Of a stretch of 7,513 bases of DNA, positions 1 through 5,576 are shown piece after piece. The notes below the pieces were generated by a model. It was not told where the DNA came from. It did no database searches and was given only the letters and a program-made list of their open reading frames with translations. Every line of letters begins with the position of its first letter. Position 1 is the first letter of the stretch. The stretch comes from Bacillota bacterium. Lineage in GTDB: Bacteria; Bacillota; Clostridia; DSM-8532. The stretch covers positions 1-7,513 of the forward strand of contig JAEXPO010000183.1 of assembly GCA_023446675.1 (NCBI GenBank), read 5' to 3'. A program made the position numbers and the translations under genes.

Positions 1-174
1 ATTCTTGTGATACTCGGTATTATAAACACATACGGGCCTGCCCCCGGCTCTATTGAGGGAATTATCTATCTTGCTCCTGTTGATGTGCCTGTAAATATCA
101 CGTTGAGCATTTTCGAGGTACTGTTACAACCGCTACTGTTTAGCATAGCAGTAACTTTTCGAAAAAAAAATTAA
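1..174 (+). CDS. C-terminal fragment of a membrane protein (5' end outside window)
   Basis: Frame 1 is open from the first base to a TAA at 172-174, giving 57 residues; the other two plus frames hit stops early. The peptide is hydrophobic. It begins with the end of one likely membrane segment (ILVILGIINTYG), has a polar-to-amphipathic stretch (GPAPGSIEGIIYLAPVDVPV), and then a second likely membrane segment (ITLSIFEVLLQPLLFSIAV), ending in a basic tail TFRKKN as expected for a cytoplasmic C terminus under the positive-inside rule. I do not recognise the family; a multi-pass transporter or other integral membrane protein is a guess. It is convergent with the VOC gene, 86 bp away. No clear U-tract terminator is visible between them. 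The fragment is short, so a chance open frame cannot be excluded. Confidence 0.5.
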   Translation: MLVILGIINTYGPAPGSIEGIIYLAPVDVPVNITLSIFEVLLQPLLFSIAVTFRKKN

Positions 175-260
175 TGAATCATCTCGGAGTATAAGCACTT
201 TCTTAACCTTGTTGAAGATTACGAGAGCTTAGAAAAAGTTGCCCTTGGGCTATGATATCA

Positions 261-626
261 CTAAACCGCGTCGCCAATTTCTATAATATATCCGTCCGGA
301 TCATAGAACCGCATACATTTTTCTCCCCAATTCTGTACCTGTATCCCATGAATAAAGCTTACCTTTTTTTCTTTCAGGCGCAGATACTCCTCTTCGAGAT
401 TAGGTGTAGTAAAATAAAAAATAACGTTGGATTCGGCCATGGGAGTATAGGTTCTTTCTATATAGTGTGAATATAATTTAGCATCGTGAACCGCCAGGCC
501 TTCTTTGAAGATAACAATGGTATCATAAGCTTTATCAACCGTTAATCCCAATATATCCTGATAAAAGGTTTTTGATCTTTCAACATCTCCCACCAGCACG
601 ATACTGTTTTTGAGGGTTATATTCAT
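261..626 (-). CDS. VOC-superfamily (glyoxalase/bleomycin resistance fold) protein
   Basis: A 121-residue single-domain protein of the vicinal oxygen chelate fold, the usual size for one domain made of two beta-alpha-beta-beta-beta units. The first unit opens with the signature V-L-V-x-D-V-x-x-S-x-x-F-Y at about 10-22, followed by D-I-L-G-L at 24-28. The second unit starts near N67 (NVIFYF) and ends in the classic F-Y-D-P-D-G-Y-I-I-E-I at 107-117. In metal-dependent members (glyoxalase I, FosA/FosB) the ligands are His, His, Glu. Here the first two positions appear to be N7 and N67 and only E116 is kept, so a metal-dependent enzyme is doubtful; a binding or resistance-type role is possible but unproven. 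The ATG at 626-624 is preceded by a purine-rich AAAGGGCGG site. It probably acts in the cytoplasm as a dimer. No neighbour suggests a pathway, and it is about 475 bp from the hydrolase gene, so probably not in its operon. Confidence 0.85.
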   Translation of the reverse strand: MNITLKNSIVLVGDVERSKTFYQDILGLTVDKAYDTIVIFKEGLAVHDAKLYSHYIERTYTPMAESNVIFYFTTPNLEEEYLRLKEKKVSFIHGIQVQNWGEKCMRFYDPDGYIIEIGDAV

Positions 627-690
627 CTTACAATCCGCCCTTTCTTATTATTAATCCATTTATTAATACATTTTGTCCCTAAAATTTATT

Positions 691-719
691 AAAAGATTTG
701 CATTAAAATTGAATCTTTT
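691..719. repeat. 8-bp perfect inverted repeat upstream of the VOC gene
   Basis: AAAAGATT at 691-698 and AATCTTTT at 712-719 are exact reverse complements separated by 13 bases, about 65-95 bp upstream of the VOC start. It could be an operator for a dimeric repressor or a weak hairpin, but arms made almost wholly of A/T in an A/T-rich region arise easily by chance. Confidence 0.3.
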
Positions 720-731
720 CCAATTATTAAT

Positions 732-848
732 TCATAAAGTTAAATAATCATTATCATCGCTGAAATCCTCATCAGCCAAATTTCCGTTTGAATACTCTGT
801 TGAATGTTTAGTGGTCATTAAATCCCCAAGAATTGATTTTTCAGTCAA
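732..848 (-). pseudogene. Short acidic reading frame, possible remnant of a CotF-like spore coat gene
   Basis: On the - strand a frame is open from a stop at 863-861 to TGA at 734-732. It can start at TTG 848 (38 residues) or ATG 818 (28 residues). The peptide reads TEKSILGDLMTTKHSTEYSN followed by an acidic stretch with several D. The part E-K-x-I-L-x-D-L-M-x-T-K-x-x-x-x-Y resembles, from memory, the N-terminal helix of CotF-family spore coat proteins, where E-K-x-L-L-x-D-L-L-x-x-x-K-x-x-x-x-x-Y is common. The rest of that domain is absent. The only SD-like sequence is a GGGGA just before the ATG, which is weak. It may be a decayed fragment, a genuine micropeptide or chance. Confidence 0.2.
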
Positions 849-944
849 ATACAAATTGAATTATCTTGTCACAAGGATGAATTTAATGATATGTTTCATA
901 ACTGATAGAGCTTTTATGTTTACACATTAATAATATCAAAATAC

Positions 945-995
945 TGAACGGATTTCATAATTTATTTTCATCCGTAATTTTTGAATGAACGGATG
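945..995. repeat. Three alternating ACGGAT / ATCCGT elements
   Basis: TGAACGGAT occurs twice in direct orientation (945-953 and 986-994), and between them lies ATCCGT (970-975) in inverse orientation. The middle element can pair with either outer one: with the right one as CATCCGT/ACGGATG (969-975 with 989-995, 13-base loop), or with the left one through six bases. The two pairings exclude each other. The right element also overlaps the first bases of the 994-1037 hairpin. No U run follows on either strand. Confidence 0.4.
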
Positions 996-1037
996 TAAGC
1001 CGGGGGTACGCCTTAAATGGCATACCTCCGGCTTACA
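994..1037. terminator. Long near-perfect hairpin 3' of the GH27 gene (atypical terminator or stabilising stem)
   Basis: Arms 994-1008 and 1023-1037 are complementary over 15 positions with a single G-T (G-U) pair at 1004/1027. After one mismatch (1009/1022) the stem continues with three more pairs (1010-1012 with 1019-1021) and closes on a six-base loop TTAAAT at 1013-1018. It begins 64 bases past the hydrolase stop codon, the right place for a transcript end. On the hydrolase strand the stem is followed by TCCGTTCATTC rather than a U run, so it is not a canonical intrinsic terminator. It may act as an I-shaped terminator, a 3' mRNA stabiliser or an intergenic palindromic repeat. The hairpin is directly visible; its role is inferred. 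Confidence 0.5.
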
Positions 1038-1101
1038 AGTCCCCTGCTTTTCAACATGTGATTATATTATTCTGATTTTGGGTATAAACTTTTTTACTTT
1101 G

Positions 1102-4100
1102 TTAAGGTGCTGTATACACGATTTTGTCCAGGAGCATGGCTTCACCCGACAGCTTAACTGCCTTAAGCGTATGCCTGCCGCTTTCAAGGCCGGTTTGTGA
1201 AAACAGAAGCTGTCCCGCCTGCCTTTCGCCTGAGCCTCCATTTACTGTGGTACGGTAAACACCGTCGATGTAAATGGCCATCTCTCCCAGCTCAGGGCCC
1301 TTAGGCCCTATCAGCTTAACCGCGGAGCCGGTAAACGTGTATTCAAAATAATCACCGTCAACCCTTGTCCCACTGACATCGTTTCGATAGTCCCCCCCGA
1401 AATGGAAGGTAAGGACACACTCCGTCCCCGGCAGCTGCAAAAGGAAAGACGCCTTAAGATTAACCGTACTGCCGCTTAAAGTATAGTCGGCGCCCTCCGT
1501 TAAGGCTGTAGCTCCCAGAGTTATGCCCTCAAACCGCGTTGCACTGTTCAAAAGATCTACCGTCACATCCCCGGGATTATCCCTTTCAAAGACGGGCAAA
1601 GCCGCGCCTATTAAATCAGGCAGCTCAATGTCCAGACAGTCGAGGAGCATGTAGGTCCCGTTTACCTTTACCGCTTTCAGGGTGTGAACCCCGTCCTCCA
1701 GGCCCGATACCCGATACACAGCCTGCTGCACCTGCCTGGGTGCTCCGGCGGGCAGCCCTGCGTTCACTACACCGTAAAATTCCCCGTCAATGTAAATGGC
1801 CACCTCACCCTGGGAGGGATCCTTTTCCGTAACATAGGCAATGCCCGTTCCCCTAAAGGTGTACTCAAAGGCACTGCCGTTGATTTCGGCGAAGTGGACA
1901 TCCTCTCCGTGGCTTCCGGTGCCCCGGCCGCCGTTGTAATTCCAGTAGCCGGTGTAGCGAATTCCGGCCCCATCGTTGTTCACTCTTGTAAATCGGCCAG
2001 AAACGGCCTTATCCCCATCAGTTACTGTAATTACCAGGGTCTGGGTTTCCCCTGCGCTGAAATAAAATACCAGGGCGGCTGTTCCCACAGGCAGCCGGCT
2101 TAGATATTCCCTTTTAATACTGACCGTATCTCCGGAAAGACTATAATCCACACCCTCAACCAGCTCAGCAGTACCGTTTTTTATGGCTGCCAGGGTATTT
2201 CCGTTAAAGGTAATCGTTGTTTGTATATCCTGTGTCGAGGTTGTTTTGTTAAATTCACCTGTTTTCACATCCAGGGTACTGTTGGGAATAAAGAGCCCTA
2301 TAACATCAATTGTAAGGGTTTGTGTGTCCCCTCCTCCAAAATGCAGGATCAGATGATTCAGTCCGGCAGGTGTGTCAGCGGCTCCCAAGTATTCCTTAAA
2401 CAAGGTAACCGTGTTTCCGTTCACAGTGTAATCCTGACCCTTAACCAGCGCCTGGCCCTCATTTTCTATTTTCTCAAGGGAACCTTCTCCATAAAGCAAT
2501 TGGGTTGTCACATCCACCGGTGCGGATTTTTCAAACGGGACGGTTTCGGCGGGTGAGATTAAGGCACTGGCGGTAACCACAAGGGCGTCCGGCTGAACAT
2601 AATTGGCATCCTGGGTGACAAGCTTAAACGTATGATTGCCCTCTAAAAGCCCGGAAACAGAGTAAACCTCCCTTACCTCCCTGTCGGAGGCCATTCCGGA
2701 GGATAAGTCCCGTACCCCCTGGGAAACCCCGTCCAGAAAAAGCTCCACCAGGGTAGGCGTATTTATAACCTCCATGACAAGAGCAAGGCCGGTACCTGCG
2801 AAGCTGTAATCCAGGGAGGCTCCTGCCGTATCAATGTAATGAATGTCTCCCTTGTAGTGTCCTGCTACCGGTCGGCTGTCATGCCTTTGCCATACTTTTC
2901 CGTTATTTCCTGTATAAACAATAGCCGGGTCGTCGTTATTAATGTACACCCGGTAGGCCGGAATAACCTTTAAGGCGTCAAGCTGGAGGTAATGGTCGTC
3001 TCTGGCAATAACCTTAAGAGTGTGAGAGCTGTCAGGAAGGCCCCTGGCAGCGTATACGGTTCTAACCTCACGCTTGGAGGCAAGCAATGAAGTGTCCATG
3101 GTTTCCATAAGCTCACCATCTATTAAGATATCAATAACGCTGGAGCCTTTTTCGCTTTCCGTCCGGGGCATTATTTCAAGAACGACCTCGATTCCAACTC
3201 CCTCAAAGGCGTATTCAAAAGACGCGTCTATGGCATCCACATACTGAATATCCCCCTTATACAAAAGGGAGGAGGTCAGCCGGTTGTCGGACTTGCCCCA
3301 TTCCTTTCTGTCCCCGTAGGAATTGAAGCCTCCCACAAAGGTGATGGCGGGATCGTCACCGTTTATGAGAATGGAATGAGGATCATCCGCGGGATCCACA
3401 GGCCTTTCCAGGCCTTTTCCGTAAACGGAGGACCGAGCGGACAGAGCCTCGGATAACACCAAAGCTTCAGACAAGGTCGTTTCCGGCACATTCACCCCAG
3501 CGGCTTCGCCGTCGTTCATGGTAATGGTTATGTCCTGCCGGGCCTTTGGTACCTGGTAAAAGGCATTGTACTGCCAAAGGTAATCCGTCCAGTCGGGATC
3601 GGTTCTGTCCATCCCGTCCGTATCGGTGAGGCTTACGCGACGGATGAGAGGATCATCGTTATTAACCGACAGGAGGCTGCCGCTTTGGGCCGTCACCTTA
3701 AGAAGGGCGGAGCCATGGGCGGGCAAATTGGCTGTGAAGCCTTCCGCTACCTGACTGTAATCGGCATCGTTCCAGATATCCCTGACAGAGGCCGTGCCGT
3801 CAAGTCCAATATCCTCCCAGCTGACACCAACCTCCGCCTGCTGCCCGCTCAAATTAAAAAGGGCAACATTAAAGGTTCCGTCCCCATTATTGGAAAACCA
3901 TACCTGGTAGGGCGTATCCGCCGAAACAGGCTGGGCGGGATTGCCCATCTGATTAATGGCAATGGCCTCGGTATTGGTCAAAAGGCTCAGGCCGTAGGCG
4001 TCAAGCTTTGTCATATCGCTGCCCAGGTACAGGGGTACCGACGAAACACACCAGAAGGTCATGGCCGTCTGCCTCTCAACATCGGTGAGCCCATCCCTGT

Positions 4101-5343
4101 ACATATTGCCGGGTGAATTGCCATTGCCGATATTGAGGGAGTCAAAATCGTTCCAGGAGCCCTGCCCCCCTTCCCGCCACCAAAGGGCGTTACGGGGAAA
4201 CAGCCTGGAGACGGTATCCCAATTGACCATGCCGCTTAAATTATAGGCCTCTATGTCCCAGTGGATGCGCCAGCCGTCGGCGTACTTTTTCCAGTAATCC
4301 GCGTACTCATGATCAAGGGCCCACGAGATTTCAAACCAGATATTGTTTCTTTTAAGGGCTTTGGACCAGGCCGCCACATCTCCTCTGGCATCCGATTGCT
4401 CCACACTCATGCCCGAGCCCGGCGAAACACTGTCGAACTTGACAAAATCTATCCCCCAGGAGGCGATAAGGTCGGCAATGGAGTCAATATAGGCCTGAGC
4501 CGCTTCCGGATGGGTGTCAAAGTCGATTTTATAGGTGTAGCCCCAGTAGTCCATTCCCGGATAAACAGGGTAATCGGCCGGATTTCCGTCCTTATTGAGA
4601 ACCGTGCTGCCGTCCGCGTTCTTCCAGGTTTCATACCGGAGCCGTCCCCTGTCGTCCCGAAGCTGGGGAGCCACAATATCGCCTATTCCCAGCTGATTGC
4701 CGTTTTCGTCGGTGTAATAGCGGGGAGTTCCGTCGGGGTTTGTCCCCGCGATAATGGGCAGGTTTTTCTGAACGGCGGACTTGTCCACGCCGGGTATAAG
4801 GTACAGGCCAACCTTCTGTCCCTTGGCATGAATATAGTCGATGAGCTCCTTAAAGCCTGCGGTGCCGTCCTTTACCGTACGGGTTACCTCCATGTCCCGC
4901 ACCGGGTCATACTCGGTAACCGTATAAGTGAAATTGCCCGCGTTGGGGTATCTGACCGTGCTGGGCAGGGGCCTTCCGTAAGCGTCCATGTCCCCGTTCC
5001 AGCCTGCGTCAATATTGATCCAGGTGTAGCCGTAATCCTGCAAATAGGCCTCCATGGCGTCGGACTGGGCTTTGAGACCCTCGGCGCTTATCCGGTCCAC
5101 AATGGGGTCCGTCCCCACGATGGTTCCGTCCATGGAACCGTATTTTTCCGGATTGGATTTGCGAAGCTCGTTGTCATATACCTGCAGGCTGTAGCTGCTC
5201 CAGCCCATATAGGGCTTTTGGGTCACCTCTTCAATAGGCTGCCGGTTGTTGCCGGTTTGAGCGCTGAGAGGTGTCAGAAAAGACGAGGTGATAAAGACAC
5301 AAGCCACTGAAGCCGCCATGAAGCGTTTGCATCCCTTTTTCAT
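1102..5343 (-). CDS. Secreted multi-modular GH27 glycoside hydrolase (alpha-galactosidase family) with X2 and galactose-binding-like modules
   Basis: This 1413-residue extracellular enzyme starts with a signal peptide: basic MKKGCKR, a hydrophobic core to about residue 24, and likely cleavage after LSA (residue 28). The GH27 barrel spans about 42-460, with M-G-W-S-S at 46-50, W-I-N-I-D-A-G-W at 108-115, the predicted nucleophile D304 in F-V-K-F-D, the predicted acid/base D363 in W-R-I-H-W-D-I, and W-N-D at 397-399. A C-terminal beta domain follows (about 476-551), then a linker (about 552-655) and a tail of modules: A1, A2, X2-1, X2-2, A3, X2-3 (cut short), A4 (cut short). GH27 enzymes are retaining and mostly remove alpha-D-galactose, but the family includes other activities. 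The galactose-recognition loop is unusual here, so the substrate is open. There is no LPXTG, SLH or dockerin signature at the C terminus. A GTG nine bases upstream is in frame but overlaps the SD, so the ATG at 5343 is chosen. Most GH27 enzymes are 400-700 residues; this one is at least twice that. The partner is the divergent sensor-regulator. Confidence 0.93.
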   Translation of the reverse strand: MKKGCKRFMAASVACVFITSSFLTPLSAQTGNNRQPIEEVTQKPYMGWSSYSLQVYDNELRKSNPEKYGSMDGTIVGTDPIVDRISAEGLKAQSDAMEAYLQDYGYTWINIDAGWNGDMDAYGRPLPSTVRYPNAGNFTYTVTEYDPVRDMEVTRTVKDGTAGFKELIDYIHAKGQKVGLYLIPGVDKSAVQKNLPIIAGTNPDGTPRYYTDENGNQLGIGDIVAPQLRDDRGRLRYETWKNADGSTVLNKDGNPADYPVYPGMDYWGYTYKIDFDTHPEAAQAYIDSIADLIASWGIDFVKFDSVSPGSGMSVEQSDARGDVAAWSKALKRNNIWFEISWALDHEYADYWKKYADGWRIHWDIEAYNLSGMVNWDTVSRLFPRNALWWREGGQGSWNDFDSLNIGNGNSPGNMYRDGLTDVERQTAMTFWCVSSVPLYLGSDMTKLDAYGLSLLTNTEAIAINQMGNPAQPVSADTPYQVWFSNNGDGTFNVALFNLSGQQAEVGVSWEDIGLDGTASVRDIWNDADYSQVAEGFTANLPAHGSALLKVTAQSGSLLSVNNDDPLIRRVSLTDTDGMDRTDPDWTDYLWQYNAFYQVPKARQDITITMNDGEAAGVNVPETTLSEALVLSEALSARSSVYGKGLERPVDPADDPHSILINGDDPAITFVGGFNSYGDRKEWGKSDNRLTSSLLYKGDIQYVDAIDASFEYAFEGVGIEVVLEIMPRTESEKGSSVIDILIDGELMETMDTSLLASKREVRTVYAARGLPDSSHTLKVIARDDHYLQLDALKVIPAYRVYINNDDPAIVYTGNNGKVWQRHDSRPVAGHYKGDIHYIDTAGASLDYSFAGTGLALVMEVINTPTLVELFLDGVSQGVRDLSSGMASDREVREVYSVSGLLEGNHTFKLVTQDANYVQPDALVVTASALISPAETVPFEKSAPVDVTTQLLYGEGSLEKIENEGQALVKGQDYTVNGNTVTLFKEYLGAADTPAGLNHLILHFGGGDTQTLTIDVIGLFIPNSTLDVKTGEFNKTTSTQDIQTTITFNGNTLAAIKNGTAELVEGVDYSLSGDTVSIKREYLSRLPVGTAALVFYFSAGETQTLVITVTDGDKAVSGRFTRVNNDGAGIRYTGYWNYNGGRGTGSHGEDVHFAEINGSAFEYTFRGTGIAYVTEKDPSQGEVAIYIDGEFYGVVNAGLPAGAPRQVQQAVYRVSGLEDGVHTLKAVKVNGTYMLLDCLDIELPDLIGAALPVFERDNPGDVTVDLLNSATRFEGITLGATALTEGADYTLSGSTVNLKASFLLQLPGTECVLTFHFGGDYRNDVSGTRVDGDYFEYTFTGSAVKLIGPKGPELGEMAIYIDGVYRTTVNGGSGERQAGQLLFSQTGLESGRHTLKAVKLSGEAMLLDKIVYTAP
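1111..1392 (-). repeat. Module A4 (galactose-binding-like), N-terminally truncated, at the protein C terminus
   Basis: Residues about 1318-1411. It keeps the middle and end of the A-type module: D-Y-F-E-Y-T-F-T-G-S, then M-A-I-Y-I-D-G-V-Y, then G-L-E-S-G-R-H-T-L-K-A-V-K and the closing L-L-D-K-I-V. It lacks the N-D-D-P-A-I-x-Y-T-G opening seen in A1 and A2 (loosely N-N-D-G in A3). It joins directly to X2-3, which lacks its own last strand. Closest sister is A3 (shared E-Y-T-F, A-I-Y-I-D-G, H-T-L-K-A-V-K). Confidence 0.7.
1393..1602 (-). repeat. X2 module 3 (CBM_X2-like), C-terminally truncated
   Basis: Residues about 1248-1317. It shows the family pattern F-E-R-D-N-P-G-D-V-T-V, then L-T-E-G-A-D-Y-T-L-S-G-S-T-V-N-L-K and L-T-F-H-F-G-G. 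The final strand seen in X2-1 and X2-2 (T-Q-T-L-x-I-x-V) is missing and the sequence passes straight into A4. Confidence 0.75.
1624..1995 (-). repeat. Module A3 (galactose-binding-like beta-sandwich)
   Basis: Residues about 1117-1240. Pattern: V-N-N-D-G-A-G-I-R-Y-T-G-Y-W, G-E-D-V-H-F, F-E-Y-T-F-R-G-T-G-I, V-A-I-Y-I-D-G-E-F, G-L-E-D-G-V-H-T-L-K, ending L-L-D-C-L-D. This is the layout of carbohydrate-binding galactose-binding-like domains; the ligand cannot be read from sequence. Confidence 0.75.
2020..2283 (-). repeat. X2 module 2 (CBM_X2, Ig-like)
   Basis: Residues about 1021-1108. It has the hallmark order I-T-F-N-G-N-T-L-A-A-I-K-N-G, then L-V-E-G-V-D-Y-S-L-S-G-D-T-V-S-I, Y-L-x-x-L-P-x-G, and F-Y-F-S-A-G-E-T-Q-T-L-V-I-T-V. 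X2 modules are Ig-like domains reported in cellulosomal scaffoldins and hydrolases, with suggested roles in polysaccharide or cell-surface contact and as spacers. Confidence 0.88.
2302..2550 (-). repeat. X2 module 1 (CBM_X2, Ig-like)
   Basis: Residues about 932-1014. Pattern F-E-K-S-A-P-V-D-V-T, then L-V-K-G-Q-D-Y-T-V-N-G-N-T-V-T-L and H-F-G-G-G-D-T-Q-T-L-T-I-D-V. It is complete, and its last strand shows what X2-3 has lost. Confidence 0.88.
2569..2952 (-). repeat. Module A2 (galactose-binding-like beta-sandwich)
   Basis: Residues about 798-925. It opens with Y-I-N-N-D-D-P-A-I-V-Y-T-G and contains Y-K-G-D-I-H-Y-I-D, L-D-Y-S-F-A-G-T-G, V-E-L-F-L-D-G-V and G-L-L-E-G-N-H-T-F-K-L-V, closing with Q-P-D-A-L. 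It pairs closely with A1 at protein level, consistent with duplication. Confidence 0.75.
2959..3378 (-). repeat. Module A1 (galactose-binding-like beta-sandwich)
   Basis: Residues about 656-795. Pattern I-N-G-D-D-P-A-I-T-F-V-G, Y-K-G-D-I-Q-Y-V-D, F-E-Y-A-F-E-G-V-G-I, I-L-I-D-G-E-L, S-H-T-L-K-V-I and Q-L-D-A-L-K-V. A1 and A2 share the K-R-E-V-R/D-R-E-V-R turn followed by V-Y, which A3 and A4 do not. Confidence 0.75.
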
Positions 5344-5351
5344 CCAACTCA

Positions 5352-5357
5352 CTCCTT
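5352..5357 (-). promoter_or_regulatory. Ribosome binding site that fixes the GH27 start
   Basis: The - strand reads AAGGAG, 8 bases before the ATG at 5343-5341. The upstream in-frame GTG (5352-5350) overlaps the SD itself and could not use it, so the signal peptide starts MKKGCKR. Confidence 0.85.
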
Positions 5358-5469
5358 ATAAACTAATTGGGACATTCTTACAAGTCCATCTTGGAGGGAA
5401 GGCAGCAGCCTCACAAGGTATAATGGTTACAAACAAGTACTTTTTTTAGGATAGGGATGGATCCGATTT

Positions 5470-5497
5470 TTTATATTTGGTTCTTTTTTTATGTGAA
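5470..5497 (-). promoter_or_regulatory. Candidate sigma-A promoter of the GH27 gene
   Basis: On the - strand TTCACA (5497-5492, 5 of 6 to TTGACA) is followed after 16 bases by TATAAA (5475-5470, 5 of 6 to TATAAT). Transcription would start near 5463, giving a leader of about 120 bases in which I see no riboswitch or strong attenuator fold. Confidence 0.5.
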
Positions 5498-5499
5498 AT

Positions 5500-5539
5500 A
5501 ACGCCTGTGGCCTTTTAGCCGTGAAACCCTCCCGGCGTT
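5500..5539. promoter_or_regulatory. Candidate operator half-sites between the divergent promoters
   Basis: AACGCC (5500-5505) and GGCGTT (5534-5539) form a perfect six-base inverted repeat centred between the two proposed -35 boxes; the right half lies in the spacer of the regulator promoter. The position suits a shared operator, but six bases over a 28-base gap may be chance, and AraC-family proteins often use direct repeats. Confidence 0.22.
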
Positions 5540-5549
5540 CGTGTATAAT
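5521..5549 (+). promoter_or_regulatory. Candidate sigma-A promoter of the sensor-regulator gene
   Basis: A perfect TATAAT lies at 5544-5549. GTGAAA (5521-5526, 4 of 6 to TTGACA) sits upstream with a 17-base spacer. Transcription would begin near 5556, about 28 bases before the start codon. The -35 box lies only 23 bases from that of the opposing promoter. Confidence 0.6.
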
Positions 5550-5571
5550 AGGGGAGCAGAGAAGAAGCTGT

Positions 5572-5576
5572 GGAGG
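5572..5576 (+). promoter_or_regulatory. Ribosome binding site of the sensor-regulator gene
   Basis: GGAGG lies 7 bases before the ATG at 5584. It supports that start, which also places a basic MKKK directly before the first membrane helix. Confidence 0.8.

Larger units (their letters stand above)
627..1101. other. AT-rich intergenic region without a confident gene
   Basis: This 475-base gap lies upstream of the VOC gene and downstream of the hydrolase gene, both on the - strand. It is visibly much richer in A+T than the hydrolase gene. I found no long open frame, no tRNA-like fold and no recognisable riboswitch. I could not pick a convincing -35/-10 pair for the VOC gene because the A/T runs give many weak matches. 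The structured elements inside it (inverted repeat 691-719, short frame 732-848, triplet repeat 945-995, hairpin 994-1037) are listed separately. Confidence 0.7.

Noticed and set aside
231..250. GCCC-AA-GGGC followed by a short U run on the - strand, as a terminator for the VOC gene
   Set aside because: A loop of two bases is not feasible; the usable stem is only three pairs, too weak to call.
252..470. A 72-codon + strand frame overlapping the VOC gene
   Set aside because: It is antisense to a convincing VOC protein and has no good ribosome binding site.
4261..5310. A 349-codon open frame on the + strand opposite the GH27 catalytic region
   Set aside because: It lies wholly antisense to a clear GH27 domain with conserved motifs, has no SD before its ATG, and its peptide is low in recognisable domains. 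Long antisense frames arise readily opposite G/C-rich genes.
5344..5352. GTG start extending the GH27 protein by three residues
   Set aside because: The GTG overlaps the AAGGAG ribosome binding site; the ATG at 5343 has ideal 8-base spacing and gives a normal signal peptide.
5415..5430. TATAAT on the + strand within the GH27 leader
   Set aside because: No acceptable -35 box at 15-19 bases upstream, and the downstream promoter at 5521-5549 is better placed for the regulator.
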